Source of the DNA: Bacteroidota bacterium
Lineage (GTDB): Bacteria; Bacteroidota; Ignavibacteria; UBA10030; UBA8401
Direction: 5' to 3'
Assembly: GCA_027622375.1 (NCBI GenBank)
Contig: JAQCAB010000010.1
Span: 1 to 55,164, forward strand
Length of the DNA stretch: 55,164 bases
Translations under genes and position numbers: made by a program
The notes under the pieces: generated by a model
Database searches by the model: none
Told to the model about the DNA's origin: nothing
Seen by the model: only the letters and a program-made list of their open reading frames with translations
Shown here: piece by piece, positions 11,001-20,600 of the stretch
Position numbering within the stretch: the stretch's first letter is position 1
How the letters are laid out: every line of letters begins with the position of its first letter

Positions 11001-11135
11001 TATCCCACAAGAATATTTTTTAACGCCGCTTATGGAATTGATAAAGTCAATTTTGTAAAGGACAACCAACAGGTTATTTATAATCCTGAGTGGAGATATT
11101 ATTTTGGCGTTTTATTTGGATTCGATGTAGAATGA
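8067..11135 (+). CDS. Peptidase MA-like / TolB-type propeller / Omp85 C-terminal barrel fusion
   Basis: This 1022-residue outer-membrane protein starts at the ATG in an ATGA overlap with the preceding stop. After a short signal peptide comes a gluzincin peptidase-like domain with HEFTH at residues 121-125 and a likely third ligand, Glu181, in SWFAEGVAQF, matching the peptidase MA pattern. Residues about 310-600 contain repeated PD40/TolB-like blades (for example YSEDEKSIYYSSDKTG). The C-terminal third is barrel-like and ends with Omp85/surface-antigen signatures (GGLIGMKGYP, FYDFGNAWNG, YYFGVLFGFDVE). The zinc motif is intact, unlike the preceding M6-like gene. The protein could be a self-anchored surface or periplasmic protease, but substrate and topology are unknown. 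Family names are firm; the role is inference. Confidence 0.8.
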   Translation: MRKIIFLIILFSKIIISQEEHINNVHVNWKTIETNNFLIHYYDGTERSANVISKIAEEIYEPITSLYNYKPDSKISIIIKDFDDYSNGAAYFYDNKIEIYAPSLDFDLRGTHNWLRNVVTHEFTHIIQMQCSMKFGRKFPAFYLQMLNYEEERRQDVLYGYPNAIVSYPISGFNVPSWFAEGVAQFNRPELNYDHWDSHRDMILRVHALNNKLLSWNEMSVFGKNSLGNESSYNAGFSLASYIHKTYGDDAIPKISRELAKLSSIKIDDAIQNTISKTGVEIYHDWKNYITELYSYRTQKIKNNLNEGKIILNSGFGNFYPTYSASSKKIAYTSTKQNDYFNQSSLYVYDVESKKETEINDNISSALAWDKSAKRIYYSKNTRENKHFSELSDLYFWDFENEKEVRITFGTRAMNPTLSEDEKIIAFVFSKDGTSNLGIIDINGKNFRQLTNFTNGELCSMPKYSKNGSKIIFGFSNRDAQDIAEYSFLDSTYKIIINGLEDERHPNYSEDEKSIYYSSDKTGIYNLYKYEIETKNITQITNVIGGAFYPTENSNGKIIFALYNKNGFVISEIDKNNFTDYSNHIYLSSQTDVVSKESENYNNLKYYNDHDIKKAPSKNYENIFTSMSLVPLLRFDNYNKINKGYQNIKPGIYFSSSDVLNKFGIFGGIAINSLLERDLFISLEYRDKLPIFYQIGLAPTLSLQYFNVTRKNNSELDLVREVNKFPLNITYSLSEVNFSLEHHIFSDADFLTFAYVLSNYSVDISSFTIPGDDSHLPLSVPGSTEKYYTANSFYVEWNLNAIKKSTTMDINPVGRKFKIKYEKNFSEFNSTGEYEDQGNGNWLLKLSDFNLDRAEIHYREHLKIPSTNQTFSISLQANSILNQTINQDFYYYYAGGLIGMKGYPFYSIGGNEMAIVNATYRFPIYNKLDFNLAHIQFEKIYASIFYDFGNAWNGKNDFKNWKRDYGAELRLEMFSFYSYPTRIFFNAAYGIDKVNFVKDNQQVIYNPEWRYYFGVLFGFDVE

Positions 11136-11980
11136 AAATAATTTTATTTTATTTTTTAACAATTGGAATTCTTTTCTGTGGAGAAAATCCACGCAAAAGT
11201 TTTTTTTATGAATTAAAAAATTATAAAGATACAATTGTAAATGTTCCAAAATTTGAAAATCCACAAAAAGTAAAACCACTAAAAGCTGCTTTATATTCTG
11301 CAATTGTACCAGGCAGTGGCGAGTATTTAACAGAAAATACTTTCGAATCAATTTTATTTTTCACAGTTGAAGTTGCTGCAATTACATCTTGGATTGTATT
11401 TCAAAATAAAGGAGATGAGCAAACTAAACTTTATAAAAATTATGCTGATGAAAATTGGAGTGTTGTAAAATATTCTGAATGGTTAAATAAAAACGGATCA
11501 AAGTATGGTGATCCTGTTGCAATTTCTATAAATCCAAATTCGAATTTAAAACCTTGGGAGCGTGTTAGTTGGGAAGAAATTAATAAATGGGAAAGTTCTT
11601 CTCACACAATCGGTTTTACACATGTTTTACCACAATTTGGTAGCCAACAATATTACGAGTTGATTGGAAAATATTTGCAATACAAATATGGTTGGTCAAC
11701 TTATCAATTTAATGGAGATCCTCTTGGTGATGATTCGTACAGCGAGGATGTCCCGCAACAAGTTAAAGATTATATGGCAATGCGTGGAAAGGCAAATAAA
11801 TATTTTGATTCAGCAACTTTGGCTTCAAGGATAGTTTTTGTAAATCATATTTTAAGTGCACTAAATGCTGCTTTGCAAGCTAAAATTTATAATCAAAAAA
11901 TTGAAACGGAAGTAAAATTAAATTTTGATAATTATTCCGGGAAATTAAAACCTGAAATATTTTTAACGATTAATTTTTAA
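11132..11980 (+). CDS. DUF5683-like membrane-associated protein
   Basis: I chose the ATG at 11132, which overlaps the previous stop by 4 bases (ATGA), over an upstream in-frame start at 11090 that would overlap the previous gene by 46 bases and lacks a signal-like start. The result is 282 residues. It begins with a hydrophobic signal (MKIILFYFLTIGILFCGE). A PLKAALYSAIVPGSGEYL motif follows, typical of DUF5683 proteins of Bacteroidota and relatives, with a hydrophobic helix (ILFFTVEVAAITSWIVF) at about residues 71-87. The C-terminus ends in a strand-like LKPEIFLTINF. Function is unknown. It is the last gene of the plus-strand run beginning at porU, and its stop abuts the stop of the opposing permease gene. 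Confidence 0.72.
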   Translation: MKIILFYFLTIGILFCGENPRKSFFYELKNYKDTIVNVPKFENPQKVKPLKAALYSAIVPGSGEYLTENTFESILFFTVEVAAITSWIVFQNKGDEQTKLYKNYADENWSVVKYSEWLNKNGSKYGDPVAISINPNSNLKPWERVSWEEINKWESSSHTIGFTHVLPQFGSQQYYELIGKYLQYKYGWSTYQFNGDPLGDDSYSEDVPQQVKDYMAMRGKANKYFDSATLASRIVFVNHILSALNAALQAKIYNQKIETEVKLNFDNYSGKLKPEIFLTINF

Positions 11981-13057
11981 TTATTTTTTTACTCGGACTA
12001 TATTAATAATCCCGGCAAATAAAAAAATAATATTTGGTAGCCATGCTGTTAAAAGTGGATCCAAATCCCCATTGTATCCTACAACTTGAATTACTTTTGT
12101 GCAACCGAGATAAATAAATGAAATCGAAATTGCAAGTCCAAATTGTAATGCAAGTCCACCTTGACGTTTAACAAACGAAAATGGAACTCCAAATAACACA
12201 ACTATAAAACTTGAAAAGGGAAAAGATACTTTTCCATAAAAATCTACTATCCATCTTGTAACTAGATTTCCACTTTGTTTTTGACGATTTACATATTCTT
12301 TTAATTCATCATAAACCATCTCATCTGGTCTATCAACTTTAACTACAATATCTTTTGGCGCAAAAGAAAGTGAACCGATATTTTTTTCTTTAAGACGATA
12401 AAATTCACCAGTTTCTAAATTTCTAATTTTGCAATCATACATTGTCCAACTAAAATTCAATGTGTCATATAAAATATAATTTGCGTCAATCCTTTCGTTT
12501 ATAGAAAGCCGAGTTGAATCTTTAAATTTTACAAATGAAATATTGTTCCCACGTTTTAAAGCATTATCAAAAGTTACCATCGATAAAATTGATTTTGGAC
12601 CCTCTTGCATAAAAACATCACTTCGCGCATTTTCAAGAGTTACTGCATCTATAGATCTTTCAATTGTAGATTTTTCGCGATTTGCTATCGGAACAATCCA
12701 CCCATTAAAATAAACCGAAAATAAACTTACTAACATTGATATAATTAAAATTGGCATCATAAATCGATATAAACTTAAACCGCTTGCCTTCATTGCAGTT
12801 AATTCGTTTGAAGTTGACATTTTTCCTGTTGTAAATAATGATGAAAGCAGCATTGCAATTGGTGTCATCAGTTTAATTATTTCAGGAATAAAATTAATGT
12901 AGTATCTAAAAATTGTTTCGTTTGATGAATTGCTATCTATAAAATTATCTAACTTTTCCATCAAATCGATTGAAACAAAAATCAAAACAAAAACAAAAAG
13001 TGAAAATACAGCTGTTAGAAAAAATTTATTGGCAATATAAAAGTCAAATTTTATCAT
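11981..13057 (-). CDS. LptF/LptG-family LPS export permease (second gene)
   Basis: The start is the ATG at 13057 (MIKFDFYIANKFF); a longer frame to 13174 would run deep into the upstream gene and has no support. The 358-residue protein has the YjgP/YjgQ layout: three N-terminal membrane helices, a jelly-roll periplasmic segment, and three C-terminal helices. The family motif near TM2-3, SNELTAMKASGLSLYRFM, is present, as is PFSSFIVVLFGVPFSF before the last helices. With LptB, the LptF/LptG pair extracts lipopolysaccharide from the inner membrane and loads the Lpt bridge. It overlaps the upstream permease gene by 4 bases, so the two are translationally coupled. Which is F and which is G cannot be fixed from sequence alone. 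Confidence 0.88.
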   Translation of the reverse strand: MIKFDFYIANKFFLTAVFSLFVFVLIFVSIDLMEKLDNFIDSNSSNETIFRYYINFIPEIIKLMTPIAMLLSSLFTTGKMSTSNELTAMKASGLSLYRFMMPILIISMLVSLFSVYFNGWIVPIANREKSTIERSIDAVTLENARSDVFMQEGPKSILSMVTFDNALKRGNNISFVKFKDSTRLSINERIDANYILYDTLNFSWTMYDCKIRNLETGEFYRLKEKNIGSLSFAPKDIVVKVDRPDEMVYDELKEYVNRQKQSGNLVTRWIVDFYGKVSFPFSSFIVVLFGVPFSFVKRQGGLALQFGLAISISFIYLGCTKVIQVVGYNGDLDPLLTAWLPNIIFLFAGIINIVRVKK

Positions 13058-14397
13058 TTTATTTTTTTTGATGAAAAATATTTTTTTAAATCGATCGGAC
13101 TTTTTGCGACAAAATAAGTAAGCAAAATTCCAAATAGTCCTAAAACAATATTTGCCATCCACATTCCAAGCCAAGGTTCAATAATTAATCTATCAGCTAG
13201 CTTTTCGCCACTAATTAAACTAGCCCAATACAAAATAAAAAATCCGATACTAATTGAACCTGCAACACCCATTCCGCCGCGACGAGTTAGAACGCCAAGT
13301 GGAACCCCGATAAAAATAAAAACAATACAAGCAAATGGAATTGAATATTTTTTATGAACCTCAACCATATATTCCCTGATAGATTTTGTGTATTGAGTTA
13401 AATTAAATACTTCAACATCTAATAAATTTGAATACATCATCACTTGACTTCGTGCATCAGAAAATTGTTTAATATTTCCCCAAGCAGAATCTTCCGGAGT
13501 ATTTTCTTTTACAAAACCATTTAATTGAACACTTCTAAGTGAATTATTTAATTTTTCAATTCTATAATTTACTTCATCGGCTTTTTTTTGTAAGCTATCA
13601 ACAATGTATAACATCGCTCCTGCGCTTAATTCACGGTCACCTCTTCCAAATGCATTATCGGATGATCGAATAAATTCAAATCCCTCGGCTGGTGTTGTTA
13701 TTTTTTGATGCTGGAATTTAATTATTCTATAAACCCTTTCATCTTTTTGTGATGTTTCGTGAACTTCGCCATTGTACAAATCAACAATAATTTTTTGATA
13801 ATCGTTTGAAAAAGAAATGTTTCCTTTTTTTGCAGAAATGATTACACTCTTTAAATAATTTCTATGATCATAAATTGTTGCATCTTCAAAATCATTTGAA
13901 TTCTCAAAAGTTTTTCTAACAACCATACTGTATCCACGCAACTCTTGTGAAAAAACGCCGGGAGTTAAACTTAAAGTTGGTTTTTTCTTTCGGATATCAA
14001 TCATCAAAGTTTTTAATTTATGATTTGCTTCAGGTAAAATATTATTGTTGAACTCAATTAATAAATATGTAATAATTGACCCAATAATTAAAATTGGAAA
14101 AATCATTTTATATAAACTTAATCCATGAGCTCTCATTGCAGTTATTTCACTTTCGGATGAAAGTTTACCGAAACTCATTAATGTCGAAATTAAAATTGCC
14201 ATCGGAACAGCTAATACAACAATCCACGCAAGATTTAAAATTAATAATTCGATTATTACAAATGTGTCAATTCCTTTGCCAAGAAGTTGATCAAGCATTT
14301 TCATAATTGCTTGCAATACAAAAACTCCCATCAAAGTTGCAAATGCTCCAACAAATGGAGCTGCATTTGATCTAATTATATATTTGTATAAAATCAT
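13054..14397 (-). CDS. LptF/LptG-family LPS export permease (first gene)
   Basis: This 447-residue inner-membrane permease opens with MILYKYIIRSNAAPF and has the family motif SSESEITAMRAHGLSLYKMI after TM2. The C-terminal helices are preceded by FACIVFIFIGVPLGVLTRRGG, also typical. It is about 90 residues longer than its partner because of an extra periplasmic stretch (about residues 255-345) rich in Lys, Glu and Asn that looks partly coiled-coil. It is the first gene of a two-gene minus-strand operon for LPS transport and is divergently arranged with sprA. Its start codon (14395-14397) faces a 206-base intergenic region. Confidence 0.88.
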   Translation of the reverse strand: MILYKYIIRSNAAPFVGAFATLMGVFVLQAIMKMLDQLLGKGIDTFVIIELLILNLAWIVVLAVPMAILISTLMSFGKLSSESEITAMRAHGLSLYKMIFPILIIGSIITYLLIEFNNNILPEANHKLKTLMIDIRKKKPTLSLTPGVFSQELRGYSMVVRKTFENSNDFEDATIYDHRNYLKSVIISAKKGNISFSNDYQKIIVDLYNGEVHETSQKDERVYRIIKFQHQKITTPAEGFEFIRSSDNAFGRGDRELSAGAMLYIVDSLQKKADEVNYRIEKLNNSLRSVQLNGFVKENTPEDSAWGNIKQFSDARSQVMMYSNLLDVEVFNLTQYTKSIREYMVEVHKKYSIPFACIVFIFIGVPLGVLTRRGGMGVAGSISIGFFILYWASLISGEKLADRLIIEPWLGMWMANIVLGLFGILLTYFVAKSPIDLKKYFSSKKIK

Positions 14398-14603
14398 TTC
14401 ACCGAAATATACTAATGCAAATCAATGTATTCAATTCGATTTCAATTCTTGTAAATTAAATCCTTTAAATGTAAATTTGATAATAAACCAATATCAATGG
14501 AGTCAATGTTATAAAATTTGTTACTAATTATTTGCTCATTTAGAGCAACAGCATTATTTTTTTAAAAATTAGTATTCATTGACTTTATCAAACACTTACT
14601 TAT
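14398..14603. promoter_or_regulatory. Divergent intergenic region between lpt permease operon and sprA, with a 17-base palindrome
   Basis: This 206-base AT-rich gap must hold promoters for both the minus-strand permease operon and the plus-strand sprA. It contains a perfect inverted repeat, TTGCTC-ATTTA-GAGCAA, at 14532-14548, and a second looser one, TTGATA (14477-14482) with TATCAA (14492-14497). The first could be a regulator binding site or a small RNA hairpin; a T-rich run follows at about 14554-14562. I could not assign -10 and -35 boxes with confidence. No coding potential is seen. Confidence 0.4.
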
Positions 14604-17600
14604 TTGAAAGCTTTTAGTTTTATCGAAAAGTGTATTTTTTACACTTTTGCAATTATTATTTTTAGCTTTTCTTCAATTGCTTGGAGATCTGGAAGCTCAT
14701 TTAATAATTCTGATTTTCTAGTCGATTCACTTTTAACTTCATCGCCGGCAGATACTTTATTAAGATATAATCAATTTAAATATAAACGTAATTCAAGCCA
14801 AACTGCATTAATAACTAATGAAGATAAATATTCATTTTTTTTAGAAGCGCCATCATTTATTCAAAAAACAATTGAAATTGATTCAACCGGCAAATTTGTA
14901 ATTGTAAGAGAATTAGTTGATGGTAAAGATGTAAAAATTCCTTATCAACTAACATTAGATGATTTTATAAAATTAAGATTGCGTGATGGAATATATAATC
15001 TTTATAAAAATTTAATTTCACTTCAAGAAAGTTCTAAGAAAAAAGGAGATGCATTAAGTCAGCTGATGGGAAGTTTTACAAATATTGATATTCCGATTCC
15101 AGCAAATCCGGTTTTTAGTATTTTTGGTCCACCAAGAATTAGTTTACAAATTTCTGGTGCAGTTGATATCAGAGCTGGTTTTAGAAATACAAAAACCGAA
15201 CAAAGTACAATTTCGCGGCTTGGTTCCGAACGGAACGAACCAGATTTTTCTCAGAACGTTCAAATAAATGTTAGTGGAATGATTGGTGACAAATTAAATA
15301 TTCTTGCAGATTGGAATACGCAACGGACTTTTGAATATGAAAACCAATTGCGAATAAAATATACAGGTTATGAAGATGAAATTATACAAAGTGTTGAAGC
15401 TGGAAACGTTTCATTACCAACAAATTCTAGTTTTATTTCAAGTAGTTCAGCTTTATTTGGGATTAAAACTGCAATGCAAATTGGACCATTAAAATTAACC
15501 GCAGTTGCATCTCAAAAGAAGGGGCAAATTCAAGAGAAATCAATTTCTGGTGGCTCGCAAGAAGTTCCATTTGAAAAACGTACTTGGGAATATTCTCGCG
15601 ATCACTTTTTTGTTGATACAAGTTATATAAAATATTTTACTCCTTTTTATACATCACTTCAAGGTAATTCAGCTGTTCAAATTATTGATGCAGAAATTTG
15701 GATTACTCACATCGGTCCAAATGATCCGAACGAAAGAAAAGGAAATGCATTTTTAAATTTACCAGCTTATGAACCAATCTTAAAAAATTATGATCCATTA
15801 AGAAATGCAAATAAAACAATTCCCGGTGAAGTTGAAATTGGAAGTTGGGATAAACTTGATAAAAAAGATTATGTTATTCATGAATACACAGGATTTATAA
15901 CTTTTAATAAATCAATTCAAGATGGACAAGCAATTGCAATTGCATATCGTGTTGCAAATGGTCAAGGACCGAATGATGATATTTTTTATGGCGATTTTAC
16001 CAATACACTTCAACAAGGTGATTCAGTTTTAGTTTTAAAATTAATTAAACCACGAAATTTAATTCCGCAATTTTCTATTCCATGGCGGATGATGTTGAAA
16101 AATATTTACTCACTAGGTGGAAGAAATGTTTCAAAAACTGGATTTGAATTACAAATATTTTATCAACTCCCCGCAAAAGAAGCAATTACAGAAATTGGTG
16201 GAGTAAAATTATTATCTCTTTTTGGATTTGATAATATAAATGATGTTGGTGCAAAAACTCCTGATAATGTTTTTGATTACAATCCTCCTTTTACAATTGA
16301 TGAAGTAAGAGGAGAAATTATTTTTCCGCAAATAAGACCATTTGATGATGGTATCACTGAATATTTTCAAAAAAATGGAATTACAATCCCTGCTGATTCA
16401 TTTACATTTAAAAAATTATACGATACGACACAACTTGCTGCGCAATATGAAACTTCTCGCGATCGGTTTATTATAAAAGGGAAAACTAAAGCTGGAAGTT
16501 CTAACGCAATTAATTTAGGATTTAATGTTGTTGAGGGAAGTGTTCAAGTTTTGTTAAATGGCCAACCTTTAGTAATTAATGTTGATTACACTGTTGATTA
16601 TATTGTTGGCCAAATCTTAATAAAAAATCAAGCCGCGCTTGTTCCGGGGGCAAATCTGCAAGTAAAATTTGAACAAAATGATTTGTTTCAACTCGCATCA
16701 AAAACTTTGCTCGGTCTGCGTGGTGAAACAAATTTGACTGAAAAATCAAATATCGGTTTTACATTGATGACTCTTGATGAACAAACTTTGAGTGATAAAG
16801 TTAGATTAAATGAAGAGCCAATTAGAAATACAATTATGGGTTTTGATTTTTCAACTAGTGGTACTGTAAATTTTTTAACTGATGTTGTAAATTTTTTACC
16901 GGGAATTTCAACTAATGCAAATTCGGATTTTACTTTGAGAGGCGAAGCTGCATACATGTCACCAGATCCAAATACAAAAAAGAGTACAATTGAAATTGAC
17001 AATGCAAAAGGAATCGCGTACATAGACGACTTTGAAGGAAGTAAACGCACAATCCCGCTTGGTGTTGGTTACGGATTGTGGCGTGATATGAGTCCGCCCT
17101 CAATTAATATTGCGGATACAACTTTGATAAAATCAAAAGCAAAAATGTTTTGGTATAATATTTTACCAAGTGATATTTCGGTAAACGAAATTTGGGGAGA
17201 TAAAAAATATGTAGCACGAGGACAAGAGCAAGTTACTGCATTATCACTCAGATATGATCCAAAAAAAAGAGGAGCTTATAATTTTTCAAACGATCTTCAA
17301 AAAACTTTATTAGATGATCCACAAAAAAACTGGGCTGGAGTTCAAAGAATGGTTTCATCAAGTGTTATTGATCTAGCCCGTGAAAATATTAATTTTATAG
17401 AAGTTTGGGTAAAAATTTATGAAGGTTATGAAGTTGGAAAAACAAAAGTTTATTTAGACCTAGGAATGATAAATGAAGATATAATTCCAAATAAATTATA
17501 TAACACTGAAGATCAAGGTGTTTTTAAAAATGGGATTTTAAATGATGGCGAAGATACAGGAATTGATGGTTTAACTAATGACGCTGAAAAAAATTATTAT

Positions 17601-20600
17601 TCCAGTTTTGTAAATGCAAATAAAAATCTTTTTTCTGAAATTGTAGAAGATCCGTCTGGTGATGATTGGCAATTTTCATCATCCTTTGAATTAATAAATG
17701 GAACTGAAAATAATGGATCGAGCGAAATTGGAAGATTCCCCGATACTGAAGATTTTAATAGAAATAATATTTTAGATCAAACAGATAGTTATTTTACTTA
17801 TGAATTAAATTTAGATACAAGCGCATCAAATTTACAAAGAGCTGGTGCTGGCAATAACGGATGGTATCAATATCGAATTCCAATTAATGAATTTTCTAAC
17901 AAAGTCGGAAAACCAGATTTATCAATTATCGAAACTATTCGACTTTGGGTTACTGGCGCTTCAAAAGTTTTAGATATCCGTTTAGTCGATTTTAATTTAG
18001 TTGGCAATCAGTGGGAAGAACTTGTAAAAAATGATTCTACATTTCAAGTTAGCACAGTAAATTTTGAAGATAATCCTGAATACACAATCCCACCCGGAGT
18101 TAAAAGAGCAAGAGATAGAACAATTGTTGATCAAGAAGTTTATGGAAACGAACAATCTTTATCGTTAAATATAAAAAATTTAAGAGATAACGAAACTCGT
18201 TTTGCGATTAAAAGATTTTCTTACAGACCACTTGATGTTTTCAGTTATCGTGAATTAAGAATGTTTGTGCATGGTCAAGAAATTGATAAAGGCGCATTGA
18301 AGCGATTCAGCAATGATCCAAATAATGCAGATGCAGAAATTATTGTTCGATTTGGTGCAGATAGTTTAAACTATTATGAATATCGAGCGCCAGTTTTGCC
18401 CGGTTGGAGTGAACAAAATAATGTAAGTATAAAATTTTCTGAGTTGACAGCAATCAAACAAGTTCGTGATTCTGTAAATGAAGTTGTAAGTATAAATGTC
18501 CCGAACGGTCCAACCAATTCTCGCTACATTATTAAAGGTAATCCGACTTTAACAAGAATTTTATTTATTTCAATTGGTGTATACAATCCGCAGAATAAAG
18601 GTGTTGCACAATTAAATGGCGAAATTTGGGTTAACGAATTGCGTTTAACTGATGTTGATGATACGCCAGGTTGGGCATATTCAGTTACATCAACTTTAAA
18701 AATAGCAGATATTGGAAGTCTTTCATTTAATTATTCTGAAGTTGATCCATTTTTCCATGCTCTTCAAGCAAGATTTGGAAGCAGAACCACTAATAAAAGT
18801 TGGAATGCAAGTGCAGCATTTTCACTTGAAAAGTTTTTACCAGAAAGTTGGAATGGATCATCTTTTCCATTTAGCTATTCTCACTCAGAAGCTTTAGTGA
18901 AACCAAAATATATTCCAAGCTCTGATATTGATATTGGAGAAGCAGCAAAACAAATTTATGAAAACAAAAAAAGTAAAACCGGCTCTGAAGATTCTGCTCA
19001 AGTTGCAAAAGAAAAATTTTTAATTGAATCTCAAACATTGCAAATTTCAGATAGTTATGCTTTGCCGAATTTTAAAATAAATTTACCAGGAGATTTATGG
19101 ATTGTAAAAAAAGTTATTAATCAAGTTAGTTATGGATTTACTTACAATACAAATTCAATGCGCTCACCAACTATTCAAAATAAGTCAAGTTGGGGATGGA
19201 ACTCGCGAGTTGCATATATTTATAGTTTATCTCCTGAAAATTATTTTGAGCCATTTAAATTAGATTGGTTTGATTATTTTGAATCAATAAGAGATTTTAA
19301 AATTTTCTTTCCTGTAACATCATATAATTTTGGACTTAATTTAGCCAGGTCACAAACAAAAGAAGATTTAAGAAATCAATTAAAACCAATTGATCCAACT
19401 CGTAATTTTTCGGCAAGTCGAAATTTAGCATTTTCATGGAAGCTAACTGAAAATGGTTTTTTAAATTTATCTGGAGATTATGGATTAGATATTGGAAGCA
19501 CACTTGTACATTTAGAAACTGATACTTTAAAAAAGCAAAGAAATTTTTCGGACATTTTACGAGATCTTATTGGAAGAGAGCAATTAATTTCTTTTGGACA
19601 AGATAATACTTACTCACAAAATTTTAATGTAAACACAATTCCGAGAGTTCCTTCAATTTTTAACGTCAATAAATATGTTACAATGGCCTTGCGTTATGGT
19701 GTTTCGTATCGTTGGGCAAATAATCTTCAACAAGGTGATTTAGGTAAAGGTGCGGGTTGGGGAAATTCTATTTCTTTAAATTCAGATATTAGTTTAAAAG
19801 CTATGGTTGAAAGTTGGATAGGTGCAAGCACGGTTGATAAACCGAGTGAAAAAATCCCACCAAGAAGTAGATTTGATGAAGATGAAGTTGATAAAAATGA
19901 ATTAAGATCAATTGAAAAAGTTAAAGAAGATACAACATCAAAAACTAAAACTGAATTTAGAGCATCAAATCAATTTAAAAATATTTTTAAAAATTTTATT
20001 AAAACTCCATTATTAGATTTTGATAGAATTAGTTTTTCGTGGACACAAACCAATTCATCACAAAATAATGGAATTCCAGGAAGACCAGGTTTTAAAAATT
20101 TATTGGGAACATTACCATTTGAAGAATACGATCAACATTTTGGGCCATCAAGATTATATCAATTGGGGTTAGTGAGTGAACCAACATCTGATATTGTTGG
20201 AATTGAATCGAAAAATAGTTTTCCTTTTTTTAAATTTAAAATTGAATCTGGTTTTCGGGCAAAAAATGCAAATATAAATGATGCGTTCACACAATCAAAC
20301 AAAGTTCAAATTCGCACAAACAGAAATTTATGGGAAGGCGCCCGAATTGATTTAAATTGGAATATTGGAATTGATTATTCAAGAAATCAATCTCTTAAAA
20401 CTGATGAATTTGGTGTGCCAACAATTGTAAGTAGTATTTCTGGTGGTGGAATTGAAAGATCTTTTTTAACATTTCCGATTTTAAATAATATTCAAAAAGT
20501 TTCAGAACTTTATAATAAATTAAAATCTGATGATTCTGATAAAAGACCTAATGATGAAAAATTTTCAGAAGCATTTGAAGATGGACTTGAAACTTTTAGT

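Noticed and set aside
13058-13174. N-terminal extension of the second LptF/LptG permease to 13174
   Set aside because: The extra 39 residues are read out of frame within the upstream permease gene; the ATG at 13057 gives a normal family start with an ATGA overlap.
16688-17050. Minus-strand 120-codon frame inside sprA
   Set aside because: It is antisense to a conserved SprA region; no domain or start signal is seen.
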